Positions 53,445 through 64,000 of a DNA stretch of 64,000 nucleotides are shown here, one piece after another. Position 1 is the first letter of the stretch. Every line of letters starts with the position of its first letter. Both the position numbers and the translations under genes were made by a program. Under the pieces are notes generated by a model. The model saw only the letters and a list, made by a program, of their open reading frames with translations, was not told the origin of the DNA and ran no database searches. Source of the stretch: Frateuria flava (GTDB lineage: Bacteria; Pseudomonadota; Gammaproteobacteria; Xanthomonadales; Rhodanobacteraceae); NCBI RefSeq assembly GCF_017837635.1, contig NZ_JAGJRS010000004.1, forward strand, positions 62,001-126,000. Reading direction: 5' to 3'.

Positions 53445-54197
53445 ATGGAAATCTGGATCGGCCGCGACGGCCAGCGCCACGGTCCCTACAAGGAGGACGA
53501 CGTGCGCCAGTGGCTGCGCAGCGGACAACTGGCTGCCGAGGACCTGGGCTGGTACGAGGGCCTGGCCGACTGGCAACCGCTGTCGGTGCTGTTCCCCGAC
53601 GCGCTGGCCGCCACGCCGCCACCGCTCGCACCTGCCGCCACGGTACCGCCGCCGACCACCACCGCCGCGCTGGAAGATTACGCCGGCTTCTGGAAGCGCC
53701 TGGTCGCCTACCTCATCGACGCGATCGTGCTGTACATCCCGCAGATGCTGATCATGGACGCGTTCGGCAACGGGGCCGCCCAAGCGAAGCTGCAGCAGGC
53801 GCTGCTCGCGGCGGGCACGGACGCCAACGTGATGCTCGCCGCCTACGGCCAGTACTACGACAGCATGCGTGCGGCCGTGGCGCTGACCGCGATCCTGGTC
53901 TGGCTGTATTTCGCCTTCTGCGAGAGTTCGGCCTGGCAGGCCACTGTGGGCAAGCTGGCGATGGGCATCCGCGTGACCGACCTGGACGGCGGCCGCATCA
54001 GTTTCTGGCGCGCGCTCGGCCGCTACGCGGCAAAGCTGCTCAGCTGGATGATCCTGGGTATCGGCTTCCTGATGATCGCCTGGACACGGCGCAAGCAGGG
54101 CCTGCACGACGTGATCGCCAACACGCTGGTGCTCAACGGCCGCGCCGGTACGTTCCGCAACCCTGCGCCGCGCGACGATCGATCGTTCCACGCCTGA
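53445..54197 (+). CDS. RDD-family membrane protein with N-terminal GYF_2 domain
   Basis: 250-residue membrane protein. The N-terminus MEIWIGRDGQRHGPYKEDDV is a GYF_2-type domain with the GPY motif, a peptide-binding module. A Pro-rich linker (residues near 62-76) joins it to an RDD domain: DYAGFWKRLVAYLIDAIVLY with the conserved Arg and Asp, then VGKLAMGIRVTDLDG and RRKQGLHDVIANTLV. RDD proteins are thought to be transport or membrane-homeostasis factors; function here is unknown. The ATG at 53445 is chosen because the longer frame reads through the REPIN. Confidence 0.87.
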   Translation: MEIWIGRDGQRHGPYKEDDVRQWLRSGQLAAEDLGWYEGLADWQPLSVLFPDALAATPPPLAPAATVPPPTTTAALEDYAGFWKRLVAYLIDAIVLYIPQMLIMDAFGNGAAQAKLQQALLAAGTDANVMLAAYGQYYDSMRAAVALTAILVWLYFAFCESSAWQATVGKLAMGIRVTDLDGGRISFWRALGRYAAKLLSWMILGIGFLMIAWTRRKQGLHDVIANTLVLNGRAGTFRNPAPRDDRSFHA

Positions 54198-54278
54198 CGT
54201 GCAGGGGCAGGTTCCAGCCCGCCCTGCCTGACGGCGAAGGTGGGCGCGGACCCACCCTACAGACCTCGGTCCGGTTGC

Positions 54279-54284
54279 TATGAT
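54279..54284 (+). promoter_or_regulatory. -10 box (TATGAT) of tex
   Basis: TATGAT overlaps an upstream in-frame ATG of tex (54280). If it is the promoter, transcription starts near 54291, so translation must begin at the internal ATG 54319, which also fits the family N-terminus. Confidence 0.5.
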
Positions 54285-54318
54285 CGACGGCTTCCTGCAC
54301 CACGAAGTCGTTGATCAC

Positions 54319-56634
54319 ATGCTCAGCATCGAACACCGCATTGCCCAGGACATCGCCGCCAAGCCCGACCAGGTGCGCGCGGCGGTGGCCCTGCTCGACG
54401 AAGGCGCGACCGTGCCCTTCATCGCCCGCTACCGCAAGGAGGCCACCGGTGGCCTCGACGACACGCAGCTGCGCCTGCTCGAAGAGCGCCTGCGCTACCT
54501 GCGCGAGCTGGAGGAACGCCGCGGCGCGATCCTGGCCAGCATCGAGGAACAGGGCAAGCTGTCCGATGCGCTGAAGAACGACATCCTCGCCGCCGACACC
54601 AAGGCGCGGCTGGAGGACCTCTACCTGCCCTACAAGCCCAAGCGCCGCACCAAGGCACAGATCGCCCGCGAGGCGGGCCTGGAGCCCTTGGCGACCGGCC
54701 TGCGCGATGACCCCACGCTCGTTCCCGAGACTTTCGCCGAGACGTTCGTCGATGCCGACAAGGGCGTGGCCGACGTGCGCGCTGCCCTCGATGGCGCGCG
54801 CGCGATCCTGATGGAGGCGATCGCCGAGGACGCCCACCTGGTCGGCGAGCTGCGCGACTGGCTGTGGGACAAGGGCCAGATCCGCGCCAAGGTCGTCGAA
54901 GGCAAGGAGAACGAGGGCGCCAAGTTCCGCGACTACTTCGACCACATCGAGCCGGTCGGCAAGATCCCCTCGCACCGCCTGCTGGCGCTGATGCGCGCGC
55001 GCAACGAAGGCGTGATCGAACTGGAACTGCAGCCGGCGCTGGACGCCGAGCAGGGGCATCTGGAAGGCGAGGGTCGCGTGGCCGCGCATGCCGGCATCCA
55101 CGACCGTGGCCGACCGGCCGACGCCTGGCTGCGCGAGACCGTGCGCCTGACCTGGCGCGTGAAACTGCACCTGCACCTGACGCTCGACCTGTTCGGCCGC
55201 GTGCGCGAGGGCGCCGAGGACGAGGCCATCCGCGTGTTCGGCGAGAACCTCAAGGACCTGATGCTGGCCGCGCCAGCCGGCGCCAAGACGGTGATGGGCC
55301 TGGACCCGGGCATCCGCACCGGTTGCAAGGTGGCGGTGGTCGATGCGACCGGCAAGTTGCTGGCCACCGAGACCATCTATCCGCTGGAGCCCCGGCGGCA
55401 GTGGAACGAATCGCTGATCACGCTGGCGAAGCTGTGCAAGCAGCACGGCGTGGACCTGATCGCGATCGGCAACGGCACCGCCTCGCGCGAGACCGACAAG
55501 CTGGCCGGCGAGCTGATCAAGAAGCTGCCGGAAGCGAAGCTTTCGAAGATCGTGGTGAGCGAGGCCGGCGCGTCGGTGTACTCGGCCTCCGAAACAGCCG
55601 CCAAGGAATTCCCCAACCTCGACGTCAGCCTGCGCGGCGCCGTCTCCATCGCACGTCGCCTGCAGGATCCGCTGGCGGAACTGGTGAAGATCGAACCCAA
55701 GGCGATCGGCGTGGGCCAGTACCAGCACGACGTCAACCAGGTGAAGCTGGCGCGCGCGCTGGACGCCCGGGTCGAGGACTGCGTCAATGCCGTCGGCGTG
55801 GACGTCAACACGGCGTCGGCGGCGCTGCTCGCGCGCGTGGCCGGGCTGTCGGCGAGCGTGGCCGAGAACGTGGTCAAGCATCGCGATGCCAATGGCCCGT
55901 TCGCCAACCGCAAGGCGCTGCTGAAGGTGCCGCGGCTGGGCGACAAGGCGTTCGAGCAGTGCGCCGGCTTCCTGCGCGTGCCCAATGGCGACAACCCGCT
56001 GGACGCCAGCGCGGTACACCCGGAAGCCTATCCGGTCGTCGAGCGGATCATCGCCCAGTGCGGGCGCGAGGTGCGCAACATCATCGGCGACACCGGCTTC
56101 CTGCGCGGCCTCAAGCCCGATCAGTTCACCGACGAGACGTTCGGCGTACCGACCGTGCGCGACATCCTGAAAGAACTGGAAAAGCCCGGCCGCGACCCGC
56201 GCCCCGAGTTCGTCGCGCCGAGCTTCGCCGAGGGTGTGGAAGACCTCAAGGACCTGCGTCCCGGCATGATCCTCGAGGGCCGCGTGACCAACGTCGCCGC
56301 GTTCGGTGCCTTCGTCGACATCGGCGTGCACCAGGACGGGCTGGTCCACGTGTCGGCGCTCTCGCACACCTTCGTCAAGGACCCGCGTGACGCAGTCAAG
56401 GCCGGCGACATCGTCAAGGTCAAGGTGATGGAGGTGGATCTGCCGCGCCAGCGCATCGGCCTGTCGATGCGGCTGGACGACGAGCCTGGCCAGGCGCGCG
56501 GCGCACGCCCGGAGGGCGGCGACCACCGCAACGCGCGCCCGCCACGCGGCGCGCCGGCACCGAAACCTGCGGCGCCGCCGGTCAACAACGCCTTCGCCGA
56601 CGCGTTGCTACGGGCCCGTCAAGGCAAGCGTTGA
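54319..56634 (+). CDS. tex: Tex family RNA-binding transcription accessory protein
   Basis: 771-residue cytoplasmic nucleic-acid-binding protein (YhgF/Tex) involved in transcription and stress tolerance. The N-terminus is [18 protein letters not shown]; then [20 protein letters not shown], a RuvC-like domain with [20 protein letters not shown], helix-hairpin-helix motifs near 500 ([18 protein letters not shown]) and a C-terminal S1 RNA-binding domain from about 645 ([20 protein letters not shown]). The Pro/Ala/Arg-rich end is variable. Length matches E. coli. A start at 54280 is excluded by the promoter position. A hairpin follows the stop. Confidence 0.95.
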   Translation: MLSIEHRIAQDIAAKPDQVRAAVALLDEGATVPFIARYRKEATGGLDDTQLRLLEERLRYLRELEERRGAILASIEEQGKLSDALKNDILAADTKARLEDLYLPYKPKRRTKAQIAREAGLEPLATGLRDDPTLVPETFAETFVDADKGVADVRAALDGARAILMEAIAEDAHLVGELRDWLWDKGQIRAKVVEGKENEGAKFRDYFDHIEPVGKIPSHRLLALMRARNEGVIELELQPALDAEQGHLEGEGRVAAHAGIHDRGRPADAWLRETVRLTWRVKLHLHLTLDLFGRVREGAEDEAIRVFGENLKDLMLAAPAGAKTVMGLDPGIRTGCKVAVVDATGKLLATETIYPLEPRRQWNESLITLAKLCKQHGVDLIAIGNGTASRETDKLAGELIKKLPEAKLSKIVVSEAGASVYSASETAAKEFPNLDVSLRGAVSIARRLQDPLAELVKIEPKAIGVGQYQHDVNQVKLARALDARVEDCVNAVGVDVNTASAALLARVAGLSASVAENVVKHRDANGPFANRKALLKVPRLGDKAFEQCAGFLRVPNGDNPLDASAVHPEAYPVVERIIAQCGREVRNIIGDTGFLRGLKPDQFTDETFGVPTVRDILKELEKPGRDPRPEFVAPSFAEGVEDLKDLRPGMILEGRVTNVAAFGAFVDIGVHQDGLVHVSALSHTFVKDPRDAVKAGDIVKVKVMEVDLPRQRIGLSMRLDDEPGQARGARPEGGDHRNARPPRGAPAPKPAAPPVNNAFADALLRARQGKR

Positions 56635-56954
56635 CCCTCATGGGGGCTGGCCCTGCGCGCCTCCCCGGTCGCGCAGGGCTCGCGCTTCGACGTGCCTCTT
56701 CAGGCGTCGGGGGACGCGACGCACCCTGCTCTTACGGTTGCTCCTGAGGTCCGCCCGTGCATGCCCACCCGCCAGGCCGGCCGCGACGATTCGCGCAAGC
56801 CGCCTGTCTGCGGCGTTCGCTATTTCACTCACGGCGAAGCAAGCGGCCGATCGGCCAGCCCAGCCGCGATGCGCCGCAGCATGCGCTTCCGTATGGAGTG
56901 CATTACCGTAACTTGCAAATAACGAGGCCAATCCCGGCCCGAGGAGCGCAAGCA
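56635..56954. other. 320-base intergenic region between tex and the esterase gene
   Basis: It holds a hairpin (56650-56679) just after tex, GCCCTGCGC / GCGCAGGGC with a 12-base loop and no T-run, probably the end of tex. The remainder should contain the esterase promoter; an AT-richer stretch at about 56905-56930 (TGCATTACCGTAACTTGCAA) is the best place for it. I see no gene. Confidence 0.5.
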
Positions 56955-58790
56955 ATGCCCCGTACCAGCCGTCTCGCCGGCGCCATCCTGGCCGGCTTGT
57001 TGTTCAGTAGTGCCGCTGCCGCCACCGATTTCAGCCAGGTTGTCGTGTTCGGCGACAGCTTGAGCGATGCGGGCAACCTCTCGCTGTCCCAAGGCTCGCC
57101 GACGCCGCTGCGCTTCACCACCAACCCGGGCACGACCACCGCCGAGAATGTCGCCACCGCGCTGGGCTTCACGTTGGCGCCCTCGGTCGCCGGCGGTAGC
57201 GATTACGCCTTCGGCGGTGCTGGCGTGGTGCAGGGCGTGGCGCCCGTGCCGACGTTGCCGCAGCAGATGGCGATGTACCTGGCCGCCAGCGGCGGCGCGG
57301 CGGATCCGAATGCGCTCTACCAGGTCTGGGGCGGCGCCAACGACATCTTCTACCTGACCGGCACCAGCACGGATCCGAACGTCCTGGCCGCCGGCACCGC
57401 CGCGGCCGCGCAGGCGGAGGTCAACATGCTCGGCCAGCTGCAGGCCGCCGGCGCGCGCTACGTGGTGGTCTACAACCTGCCCGACGTCGGCAAGACCCCG
57501 GCCAGCGCTGCCGGCGGCCCGGCCGCGCAGCAGGGCGGCACGCAGCTGTCGCTGGTCTACAACGGCGTGCTCAACACCGGTCTGTCGCAGCTGAGCAACA
57601 ACGGGTTGAACGTGATCCCGGTGAACACCTTTGCGCTGCTCAACGAGGTGATCGCGAACCCCTCCGCTTTCGGTTTCAGCAACGTCACGACGCCGGCCTG
57701 CAACGGCAGCTCCGTGCAGTGCGGCCCGGCCGGTTCGGGCCTGCCGTTCTCGTACGCGGCGGGCACCGACCAGACCTACCTGTTCGCCGATGGCGTGCAT
57801 CCGACCACCGCCGCGCATGCCATGGTTGCCCAGTACGTGGTGTCCGAAATCATGGCGCCGGGTCAGATCTCGCTGCTCGGCGAGGCCCCGCTGGCGGCGT
57901 CGGCCGCGCAGTACCGTGCGATCCGCAACCAGATGCTGGCCGACGGCCAGGGCAGCGACACCCGCATGTTCGCCAGCGTGGACTACGGCCGCCAGCGCTT
58001 CGATGCGACCAGCGGCTCGCCCAAGACCGACAGCGACAACGTGAACCTCACGCTGGGCGCCGACGTGCGCGCCAGCGAGCACCTCTCGTTCGGCGTGGCG
58101 TTGGGCTTGGGCCAGCACAACGCCGACTTCGCCGGCGGCATGGGGGGCTACAAGCTGCATGACATCTCCGGCCTCGGCTACGCGCTGTATCACAACGGCG
58201 GTGGCTATGTGGGCGGCTTCGGCAGTTTCGGCCAGTCGAACTTCAGCGATGTCAACCGGCGCATCCTGCTGGGCCAGGCGTTGCGTACCGAAGGCGGCAA
58301 GGCCGACGGCTCGCACCTCGGTGGCGGGCTGGAAGGTGGCTGGTGGTTCGGTACCGGCAGCCTGAAAACCGGTCCGTTCGCTCACGTGGAATGGCAGACG
58401 GTGAAGATCGACAGCTACACCGAATCCGGCAACGACAGTACGGCGATGTGGTTCGGCGCGCAGCAGCGCGACGCGCTGATCGAGTCGCTGGGCTGGCGCC
58501 TGCAGGGCCAGTGGCAGGCCGGTGGCGCGACGCTGATGCCGTACGTGGAGTTGGCCTGGAATCATGACGACAAGGCTGACCCGCGCGAGGTCAGCGCCGG
58601 GCTGGTGAGCATGCCGGGCAGCTTCGCCCTGACCGGTTACGTGCCGGACAAGACCTGGGCGAGCGCCGACGTGGGCCTGTCCGCGCAGTTCAGTCCGAAC
58701 GTCACGGGCTGGTTCGGCTACCACGGGCGCTTCAGCGACGACGCCCAGAAGGACGACAGCCTTAACCTCGGCGTCAAGATCGGCTTCTGA
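56955..58790 (+). CDS. GDSL-type autotransporter esterase
   Basis: 611-residue exported esterase of the EstA/autotransporter type. A signal peptide (ILAGLLFSSAAAA) ends near residue 22. The SGNH hydrolase domain has VVFGDSLSDAGNLS with catalytic Ser35, GGSDYAFGGAG, WGGANDIFYLTG and DGVHPTTAAHA with His near 282. From about residue 325 to the end is a beta-barrel (autotransporter) domain rich in aromatic and Gly residues, ending LNLGVKIGF with a terminal Phe. It would be displayed on the outer membrane. GAGGAG precedes the ATG. Confidence 0.92.
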   Translation: MPRTSRLAGAILAGLLFSSAAAATDFSQVVVFGDSLSDAGNLSLSQGSPTPLRFTTNPGTTTAENVATALGFTLAPSVAGGSDYAFGGAGVVQGVAPVPTLPQQMAMYLAASGGAADPNALYQVWGGANDIFYLTGTSTDPNVLAAGTAAAAQAEVNMLGQLQAAGARYVVVYNLPDVGKTPASAAGGPAAQQGGTQLSLVYNGVLNTGLSQLSNNGLNVIPVNTFALLNEVIANPSAFGFSNVTTPACNGSSVQCGPAGSGLPFSYAAGTDQTYLFADGVHPTTAAHAMVAQYVVSEIMAPGQISLLGEAPLAASAAQYRAIRNQMLADGQGSDTRMFASVDYGRQRFDATSGSPKTDSDNVNLTLGADVRASEHLSFGVALGLGQHNADFAGGMGGYKLHDISGLGYALYHNGGGYVGGFGSFGQSNFSDVNRRILLGQALRTEGGKADGSHLGGGLEGGWWFGTGSLKTGPFAHVEWQTVKIDSYTESGNDSTAMWFGAQQRDALIESLGWRLQGQWQAGGATLMPYVELAWNHDDKADPREVSAGLVSMPGSFALTGYVPDKTWASADVGLSAQFSPNVTGWFGYHGRFSDDAQKDDSLNLGVKIGF

Positions 58791-58807
58791 GGTCGGTCGC
58801 GGCCACG

Positions 58808-58834
58808 AAAAAGCCGCCCCTCGGGCGGCTTTTT
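58808..58834. terminator. bidirectional intrinsic terminator
   Basis: GCCGCCC / GGGCGGC stem with a 3-base loop, flanked by AAAAA and TTTTT. It lies between the convergent esterase and lipoprotein genes and can end transcription from both sides. Confidence 0.9.
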
Positions 58835-58878
58835 CTTTGGCAGGACGTCCAGATGGCTGGACGTCCGCAGGCGAAGGC

Positions 58879-59733
58879 TTACTTGCCCTTGCCGCCGGTG
58901 GCCAGGTTCAGGATGTTCTCGGCCTGATTCTTCAGGCTGGCCGCCTCATCATCGCTCAGCGACTCGGTCTTGCTGCCCGAAACGGTCTGCTTGAGCACCA
59001 GGTTGCCGTCCTTGTCCCAGCCGGCGCGCTCGGTCGAGCTGGGCTTGGCGTCCTGGCTCGCCTTCTTCTGCTGCACCACTACCCACGGCTTGCCGTCGCG
59101 GTAGGCGAAGTCGGTGCTGGTAAAGCCCTTGTCGCCGTAGTCGGCGCGGGCGCGGATGAACTGCACCTGGCCGTTCTGGCGGAACACCTGCCAGGCGCGC
59201 GAGACGTCTTTCTCAAGCTTGGTGCCGTTGCTGATCTTCATGCCGCCGATCTGCTTCTGCACGGCCTGGAAGTCGGCCAGTTCCTTCTCGCCCGGGGTCT
59301 GTTCGGGCACCAGCTCGATCGACACCTGGTTAGGCGCGCCCTTGGTGAGCACCGGGGCCTGCAGCGCCATCTTGTAGTGGCGCTCGCCGTCGGTCAGATC
59401 GGCCTTGACCACGTACAGATCGGCCGGGTTGACGTCGGCGGCGTTGAAGTTGAGCTCGAACGACTGCGGGAACTGCACCGGCGCGATGGTCTTGCTGGCC
59501 AGCGGCGCGGCGCCGGCCTGGTCGGTCGAAGACACGTCGACCAGATTGACCACCAGCTTGGCGTCCGGCGAGACGGCGCTGTCGCCGCGCACGGTGATCG
59601 TGCCGCTGACCGCATTCGCCTTGGCCGCGGTGGCGGCCGTATCGCCGTTGCCCTGCTCGGGCGCGTTGGAGCCATTGCAACCAGCCAGTGCCAGCGCAGC
59701 TACCGACATCAGCGACCAGACCATCCTGCGCAT
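58879..59733 (-). CDS. YbaY-like lipoprotein
   Basis: 284-residue lipoprotein. The signal ends in lipobox LAGC (VAALALAGCNGSNAP). The N-terminal part ANAVSGTITVRGDSAVSPDA, then LVVNLVDVSSTDQAG and FPQSFELNFNAADV, resembles the YbaY/YscW-type beta domain. The C-terminal half, with EKDVSRAWQVFRQNGQVQF, is not recognised. It should sit in the periplasm, anchored to a membrane. A GAGG site lies 7 bases before the ATG at 59733; longer frames are not supported. Confidence 0.82.
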   Translation of the reverse strand: MRRMVWSLMSVAALALAGCNGSNAPEQGNGDTAATAAKANAVSGTITVRGDSAVSPDAKLVVNLVDVSSTDQAGAAPLASKTIAPVQFPQSFELNFNAADVNPADLYVVKADLTDGERHYKMALQAPVLTKGAPNQVSIELVPEQTPGEKELADFQAVQKQIGGMKISNGTKLEKDVSRAWQVFRQNGQVQFIRARADYGDKGFTSTDFAYRDGKPWVVVQQKKASQDAKPSSTERAGWDKDGNLVLKQTVSGSKTESLSDDEAASLKNQAENILNLATGGKGK

Positions 59734-60021
59734 GGGGAAACCTCTACTCGATTGAAAGCAATTGCTTTTGGGGAATACACGGGAACGCACGGCTTCTCGC
59801 GTACGTTTTCCGCGGGGGAAGTTCCAAGCATAGCGGAAAAAAACACCCCCGGGCAAAAGTCAAGCCAGACTGATGGCAGCCCGGTGGCTGTTCCGGCCGC
59901 CCGCACCCGGAGGCCGCAGCCGGGCAAGCCAAAGCTCACGGTAAGCACTGCGCGCTAGGATGGTGCCAGGCAGCCCCGGTCGGCGGCGGCCTGTGTTGCT
60001 TCCTGATGCCAGGAAAAGCCC

Positions 60022-60585
60022 ATGAACCTCGCACCGCCCCCGCTCACCTCCGAAAGCACCGGCACGTTTGCCGACCGCATCAAGCTGCTGATCCAGCGCG
60101 TCGGCAGCGCCACCGAGATCGCCCGCATGTGCGGCTTCTCCGAGGGCGTGGTACGCAGCTGGCGCGACGGCAACACCGACCCCTCACGCGCGCGCTGTGT
60201 GACCCTGGCCCGCACCCTGGGCATCTCGCTGGTCTGGCTGGTCGCCGGCGAAGGCGCGGTCCTGCCGGACGTGGAGCAGTCCGGCATCGACGAACAGACC
60301 ACCAGCGATACCACCTTGCGGCCCCGCACGCGACTGGAAGGCGCGGGCGGCCATGTCCTGGAAGTCCAGAGCGCCGGGGTGGACACGCAACGCCTGAACG
60401 CCGCGATGCGCATCCTGCAGTCGGAGCTGGAATTGACTGGGCAGCGGCTTTCGCTGGCCGACCACAGCGACCTGCTGGCCAAGCTTTACGAAGCCGTGGG
60501 CCCGGGCGGGATGCGCGTGGATACCGACGCGATGCTGAGCTTCAACCGGCAGCTGGCCGAGCGGCTGGGGAGCGCCAGCGTCTGA
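60022..60585 (+). CDS. XRE-family helix-turn-helix regulator
   Basis: 187-residue DNA-binding protein. The N-terminal 70 residues form a helix-turn-helix of the phage-repressor type: FADRIKLLIQRVGSATEIAR, CGFSEGVVRSWRDGNTDPS, then TLARTLGISLVWLVAGEG. The C-terminal region (LNAAMRILQSELELTGQRLS) is helical and probably for dimerisation. No peptidase or ligand domain is seen. A TAGGAT box near 59956 may drive it. The target is unknown, and no phage genes surround it. Confidence 0.88.
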   Translation: MNLAPPPLTSESTGTFADRIKLLIQRVGSATEIARMCGFSEGVVRSWRDGNTDPSRARCVTLARTLGISLVWLVAGEGAVLPDVEQSGIDEQTTSDTTLRPRTRLEGAGGHVLEVQSAGVDTQRLNAAMRILQSELELTGQRLSLADHSDLLAKLYEAVGPGGMRVDTDAMLSFNRQLAERLGSASV

Positions 60586-60665
60586 CGAACCACCGGCTGG
60601 CGTAGTCAGCCCGGCCACCGGAGACCTTTCGGCCGACGCGGCGCACAGCCGTGCGCGCCGCCGAC

Positions 60666-62806
60666 CTACAGGCGTGCGATGTCGGCCACCGCCGCGAACT
60701 GCGCCTTCAGCCTGGCCAGCAGGGCCAGGCGGTTGGCGCGCACGCGGGCGTCCTCGGCATTGACCAGCACCCCTTCGAAGAACGCATCCACTGGCGCCTG
60801 CAGCTGCGCAAGGCGCGTCAGCACGGCGGTGTAGTCACCGTTGGCGCGGGGCGCGGCGGTGTCCGCCAGCGCAGCATCCAGGGCGTTCGCCAGGTCGTGC
60901 TCGGCAGGCGATTCGAAGCAGGCCGGATCGACGGCACCGCCGGGCGCCACGCCCGTCTCTTCCTCGGCCTTGCGCAGAATGTTCGCCACGCGCTTGTTGG
61001 CGGCGGCCAGGCTTGCCGCTTCCGGCCGACGACCAAATTCCGCCACCGCCCGCAGGCGGCGGTCGAAATCAGGCAACGTGGCGGGCGACACCGCCAGCAC
61101 TGCCTCGAACTGCTCCGGGGTGAACCCGAGCTCGGCGTAGTAGCCGCGCAGGCGGTCGAGCACGAACTCCGCAAGCTCGCCGAGCAGCGCGGCGCGGCGC
61201 TTACCGGCATCGAACGCGGGCGACTTGCCGTCCTTGCCCGGCTTCAGACCGGCGGCGAGCGCCGCGTCGGGCAGCAGCTCCAGCGCCTCGGCGAAGCTGG
61301 CGCGCAGGTCCAGTTCCAGGCCGGCCTCGACCAGCGTGCGGGCCAGTCCCAACGCCGCGCGTCGCAGCGCGAACGGATCCTTGTTGCCGCTGGGCTTCAT
61401 GCCGACGGCGAAGATGCCGGCGAGCGTATCGAGCCGCTCGGCCACGGCGAGTACCTGGCCGACCGCGTCGGCGGCGATGGCGTCGCCGGCGAAGCGTGGC
61501 TGGTAGTAGCTGTCCAGCGCCTGCGCGACCGCCACGCCTTCGTCCTGGCGCTGTGCGTAGTAGCGGCCCATCACGCCCTGCAGCTCGGGGAATTCACCGA
61601 CCATGCGGGTCAGCAGGTCGCACTTGGCCAGCGAGGCGGCGCGGGTGGCGGCGCCGGCATCGACGCCCACGCGACTGGCAATGACACGCGACAGCTCGGC
61701 CACGCGCACGCTCTTGTCCCACAGGCTGCCCAGGGCCTGCTGGTACGTGACGTTCTTCAGCGATTCCTGGTAGCTCGCCAGCGGCGTCTTGAGGTCCTCG
61801 TCCCAGAAGAACTTGGCGTCCGCGAACCGCGGACGGATCACGCGCTCGTAGCCCTTGCGGATTTCGGCCGGCTCCTTCGACTCGATGTTGGCAACGCCGA
61901 TGAAATGCTCGGTGAGCTTGCCCGCCGCGTCGAACACCGGGACGAACTTCTGGTTGGTCTCCATGGTGGTGACCAACGCCTCGGGCGGCACCGCCAGGAA
62001 CTCGCGCTCAAAGGCGCAGGCGATCGCCGCCGGCCATTCGGTGAGGTTGGCAATCTCGTTGAGCAGGGCCTCGTCCAGGCGCGGCTCGCCGCCGGTCTGC
62101 GCGGCGGCCCGGGCGACTTCGGCACGGATGCGTTCGCGCCGCTCCAGCGGGTCGGCCAGGACCCTGGCCGCGCGTAGCGCGTCCAGCCAGTTGTCGGCGT
62201 CGGTCACATGCACCGGGTTCGGATGCATGAAGCGGTGGCCGCGCGACTTGCGCCCGCTCTTCAGCCCCAGCACGTTGCCCTCCACGATGTCGGCACCATG
62301 CAACATCACCAGCCAGTGGGCCGGACGCACGAAGGCGTAATCGTGGTCGGCCCAGCGCATCGGGCGCGGGATCGGCAGGCCCTTGAGCGCCTCCTCGACG
62401 ATCTCCGGCAGCAGCGCGGCCAGCGGCTGGCCCGGCTTGACCGCGCGGAAAACGAACCACGCGCCCTTGTCGGTTTCCAGCTTCTGAAGCTGCGATACCT
62501 CCACGCCGCAGGACTGCGCGAAGCCGGTCAGTGCCTTCGACGGCTGGCCCTGCGCGTCCAGCGCGGCGTTCACCGCCGGGCCGCGGCGTTCGACGTGCTG
62601 CTCCGGCTGCGTGCCTGCAACGGCCGGCACATGGACGGCCAGCCGGCGGGGCGTGCAGTAGGCGCGCGCCTCGTCCAGCGCACCCTCGATGCCGCGCCTG
62701 GAAAGGCCCTGCACCATGCCGTCCAGGAACGCCTGCGAGAGCTCGTCAAGCGCCTTGGGCGGCAGCTCCTCGGTGCCCAGTTCGATCAACAGCGACTTAG
62801 GCTGAC

Positions 62807-62810
<4 letters not shown>
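60666..62810 (-). CDS. glyS: glycine-tRNA ligase beta subunit
   Basis: 714-residue subunit of the tetrameric bacterial glycyl-tRNA synthetase, which charges tRNA-Gly together with GlyQ. It begins [20 protein letters not shown], with the family region [20 protein letters not shown]. An HD-like helical domain and the C-terminal anticodon-binding (DALR) region follow. The length matches E. coli within a few percent. The ATG overlaps the glyQ stop, so they are coupled. Confidence 0.97.
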
Positions 62811-63718
<908 letters not shown>

Positions 63719-63746
63719 GTCGATCGGCCTTGCAACAAAGCGCGCT

Positions 63747-63752
63747 AGTATA
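63747..63752 (-). promoter_or_regulatory. -10 box (TATACT) of glyQ-glyS
   Basis: TATACT on the minus strand lies 29 bases before the glyQ ATG, so a leader of about 20 bases is expected. At 17-base spacing the -35 hexamer would read CCAGTG, which is weak. Confidence 0.5.
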
Positions 63753-63814
63753 GCCAAAGCCCGCGCCAACACTGGCCCGGCGCCGCGCGAACGCACACGG
63801 GAGGCCCGTCCTCG

Positions 63815-64000
63815 ATGGCCGCATCACCGCAAATCGCATCCTTGCTCGGTCGCCGTGGCCGCCTCGGGCTGGACGACGTGCTGGCCGCATTGGTGGTGGA
63901 CGGCTTCGTGGCCGCCGAGGACGCCAAGAATGTGCGGATGGGGGTTCGCGCCGGTCGCGCCACGGTCGAACTGCATCCGCTGGTGCTGATCGCCAATGCC
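63815..64000 (+). CDS. GspE/PulE-type ATPase, N-terminal fragment (probable)
   Basis: Only 62 codons before the window ends. The visible part ([20 protein letters not shown], then [15 protein letters not shown]-like sequence) looks like the N-terminal domain of type II secretion or type IV pilus assembly ATPases, which binds the inner-membrane platform protein. A GGGAGG precedes the ATG at 63815 by 9 bases. The ATPase core is outside the window, so the assignment rests on a short stretch and could be wrong. Confidence 0.5.
   Translation, partial: MAASPQIASLLGRRGRLGLDDVLAALVVDGFVAAEDAKNVRMGVRAGRATVELHPLVLIANA

Noticed and set aside
54280-54318. Upstream start of tex (13 residues longer)
   Set aside because: A TATGAT promoter box overlaps this ATG, and the family N-terminus fits the internal ATG.
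60022-60585. XRE regulator as a prophage repressor
   Set aside because: There are no neighbouring phage genes or attachment sites; the flanks are a lipoprotein gene and glyS.

Overview
The window is GC-rich (roughly two thirds G+C by eye) and gene-dense. It reads as the chromosome of a gammaproteobacterium of the order Xanthomonadales/Lysobacterales, most likely family Rhodanobacteraceae (Rhodanobacter/Dyella/Frateuria-like). This rests on the protein sequences and on the gene order (LysM / def-fmt-rsmB; dtd-rpoD; bioB-bioF...bioH-bioC; glyQ-glyS), not on a 16S gene. I see no plasmid, prophage, insertion sequence or CRISPR array.

Layout. 0-3.5 kb: end of a LysM protein, then def-fmt-rsmB (start of translation and rRNA methylation). 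3.5-15.4 kb: cell-surface polysaccharide/LPS region with two ArnT/PMT-like membrane glycosyltransferases, four soluble glycosyltransferases, a UDP-glucuronate decarboxylase-like enzyme, an O-antigen ligase/polymerase-like protein, a CDP-glycerol glycerophosphotransferase-like protein and an LpxL-type acyltransferase. 15.5-20.4 kb: dtd, rpoD, a tRNA with anticodon CAT (probably Ile2) and a CpdB-like lipoprotein nucleotidase. 20.6-24.3 kb: the threonine operon, with a sigma70-type promoter, a Thr/Ile-rich leader peptide and an attenuator-like hairpin before a stand-alone homoserine dehydrogenase, thrB and thrC. 24.4-29.4 kb: accessory stretch with a CPBP protease, a class-3 lipase paired with a small exported protein (candidate antibacterial effector/immunity pair), a DUF4303 protein and a diguanylate cyclase. 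29.6-36.8 kb: ubiA, comF and the biotin cluster bioB-bioF-(trhO)-bioH-bioC. 36.8-50.8 kb: acyltransferase, LytTR two-component system, glucose dehydrogenase/trehalase pair, DUF72, tag, DMT exporter, threonine dehydratase/aldose epimerase and pepN. 50.8-64 kb: an intergenic region with strong terminators and a possible small RNA, then mnmG, an RDD protein, tex, a GDSL autotransporter esterase, a YbaY-like lipoprotein, an XRE regulator, glyS-glyQ, and the start of a GspE/PulE-like ATPase.

How the genes work together. The threonine genes appear controlled by transcription attenuation. The biotin genes cover pimeloyl-ACP synthesis (BioC, BioH) and two ring-forming steps (BioF, BioB), with the tRNA hydroxylase gene trhO lying inside the run. 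Trehalase and glucose dehydrogenase are translationally coupled and could carry trehalose to gluconolactone. The surface-glycan genes run in several blocks of opposite direction.

A recurring theme is short palindromic repeats (REP/REPIN-like) in the spaces between genes, at more than ten places. One of them has become part of the trhO reading frame. The most promising unusual items are the lipase/exported-protein pair, the repeat-derived TrhO tail, the terminator-rich space before mnmG, and the threonine leader.
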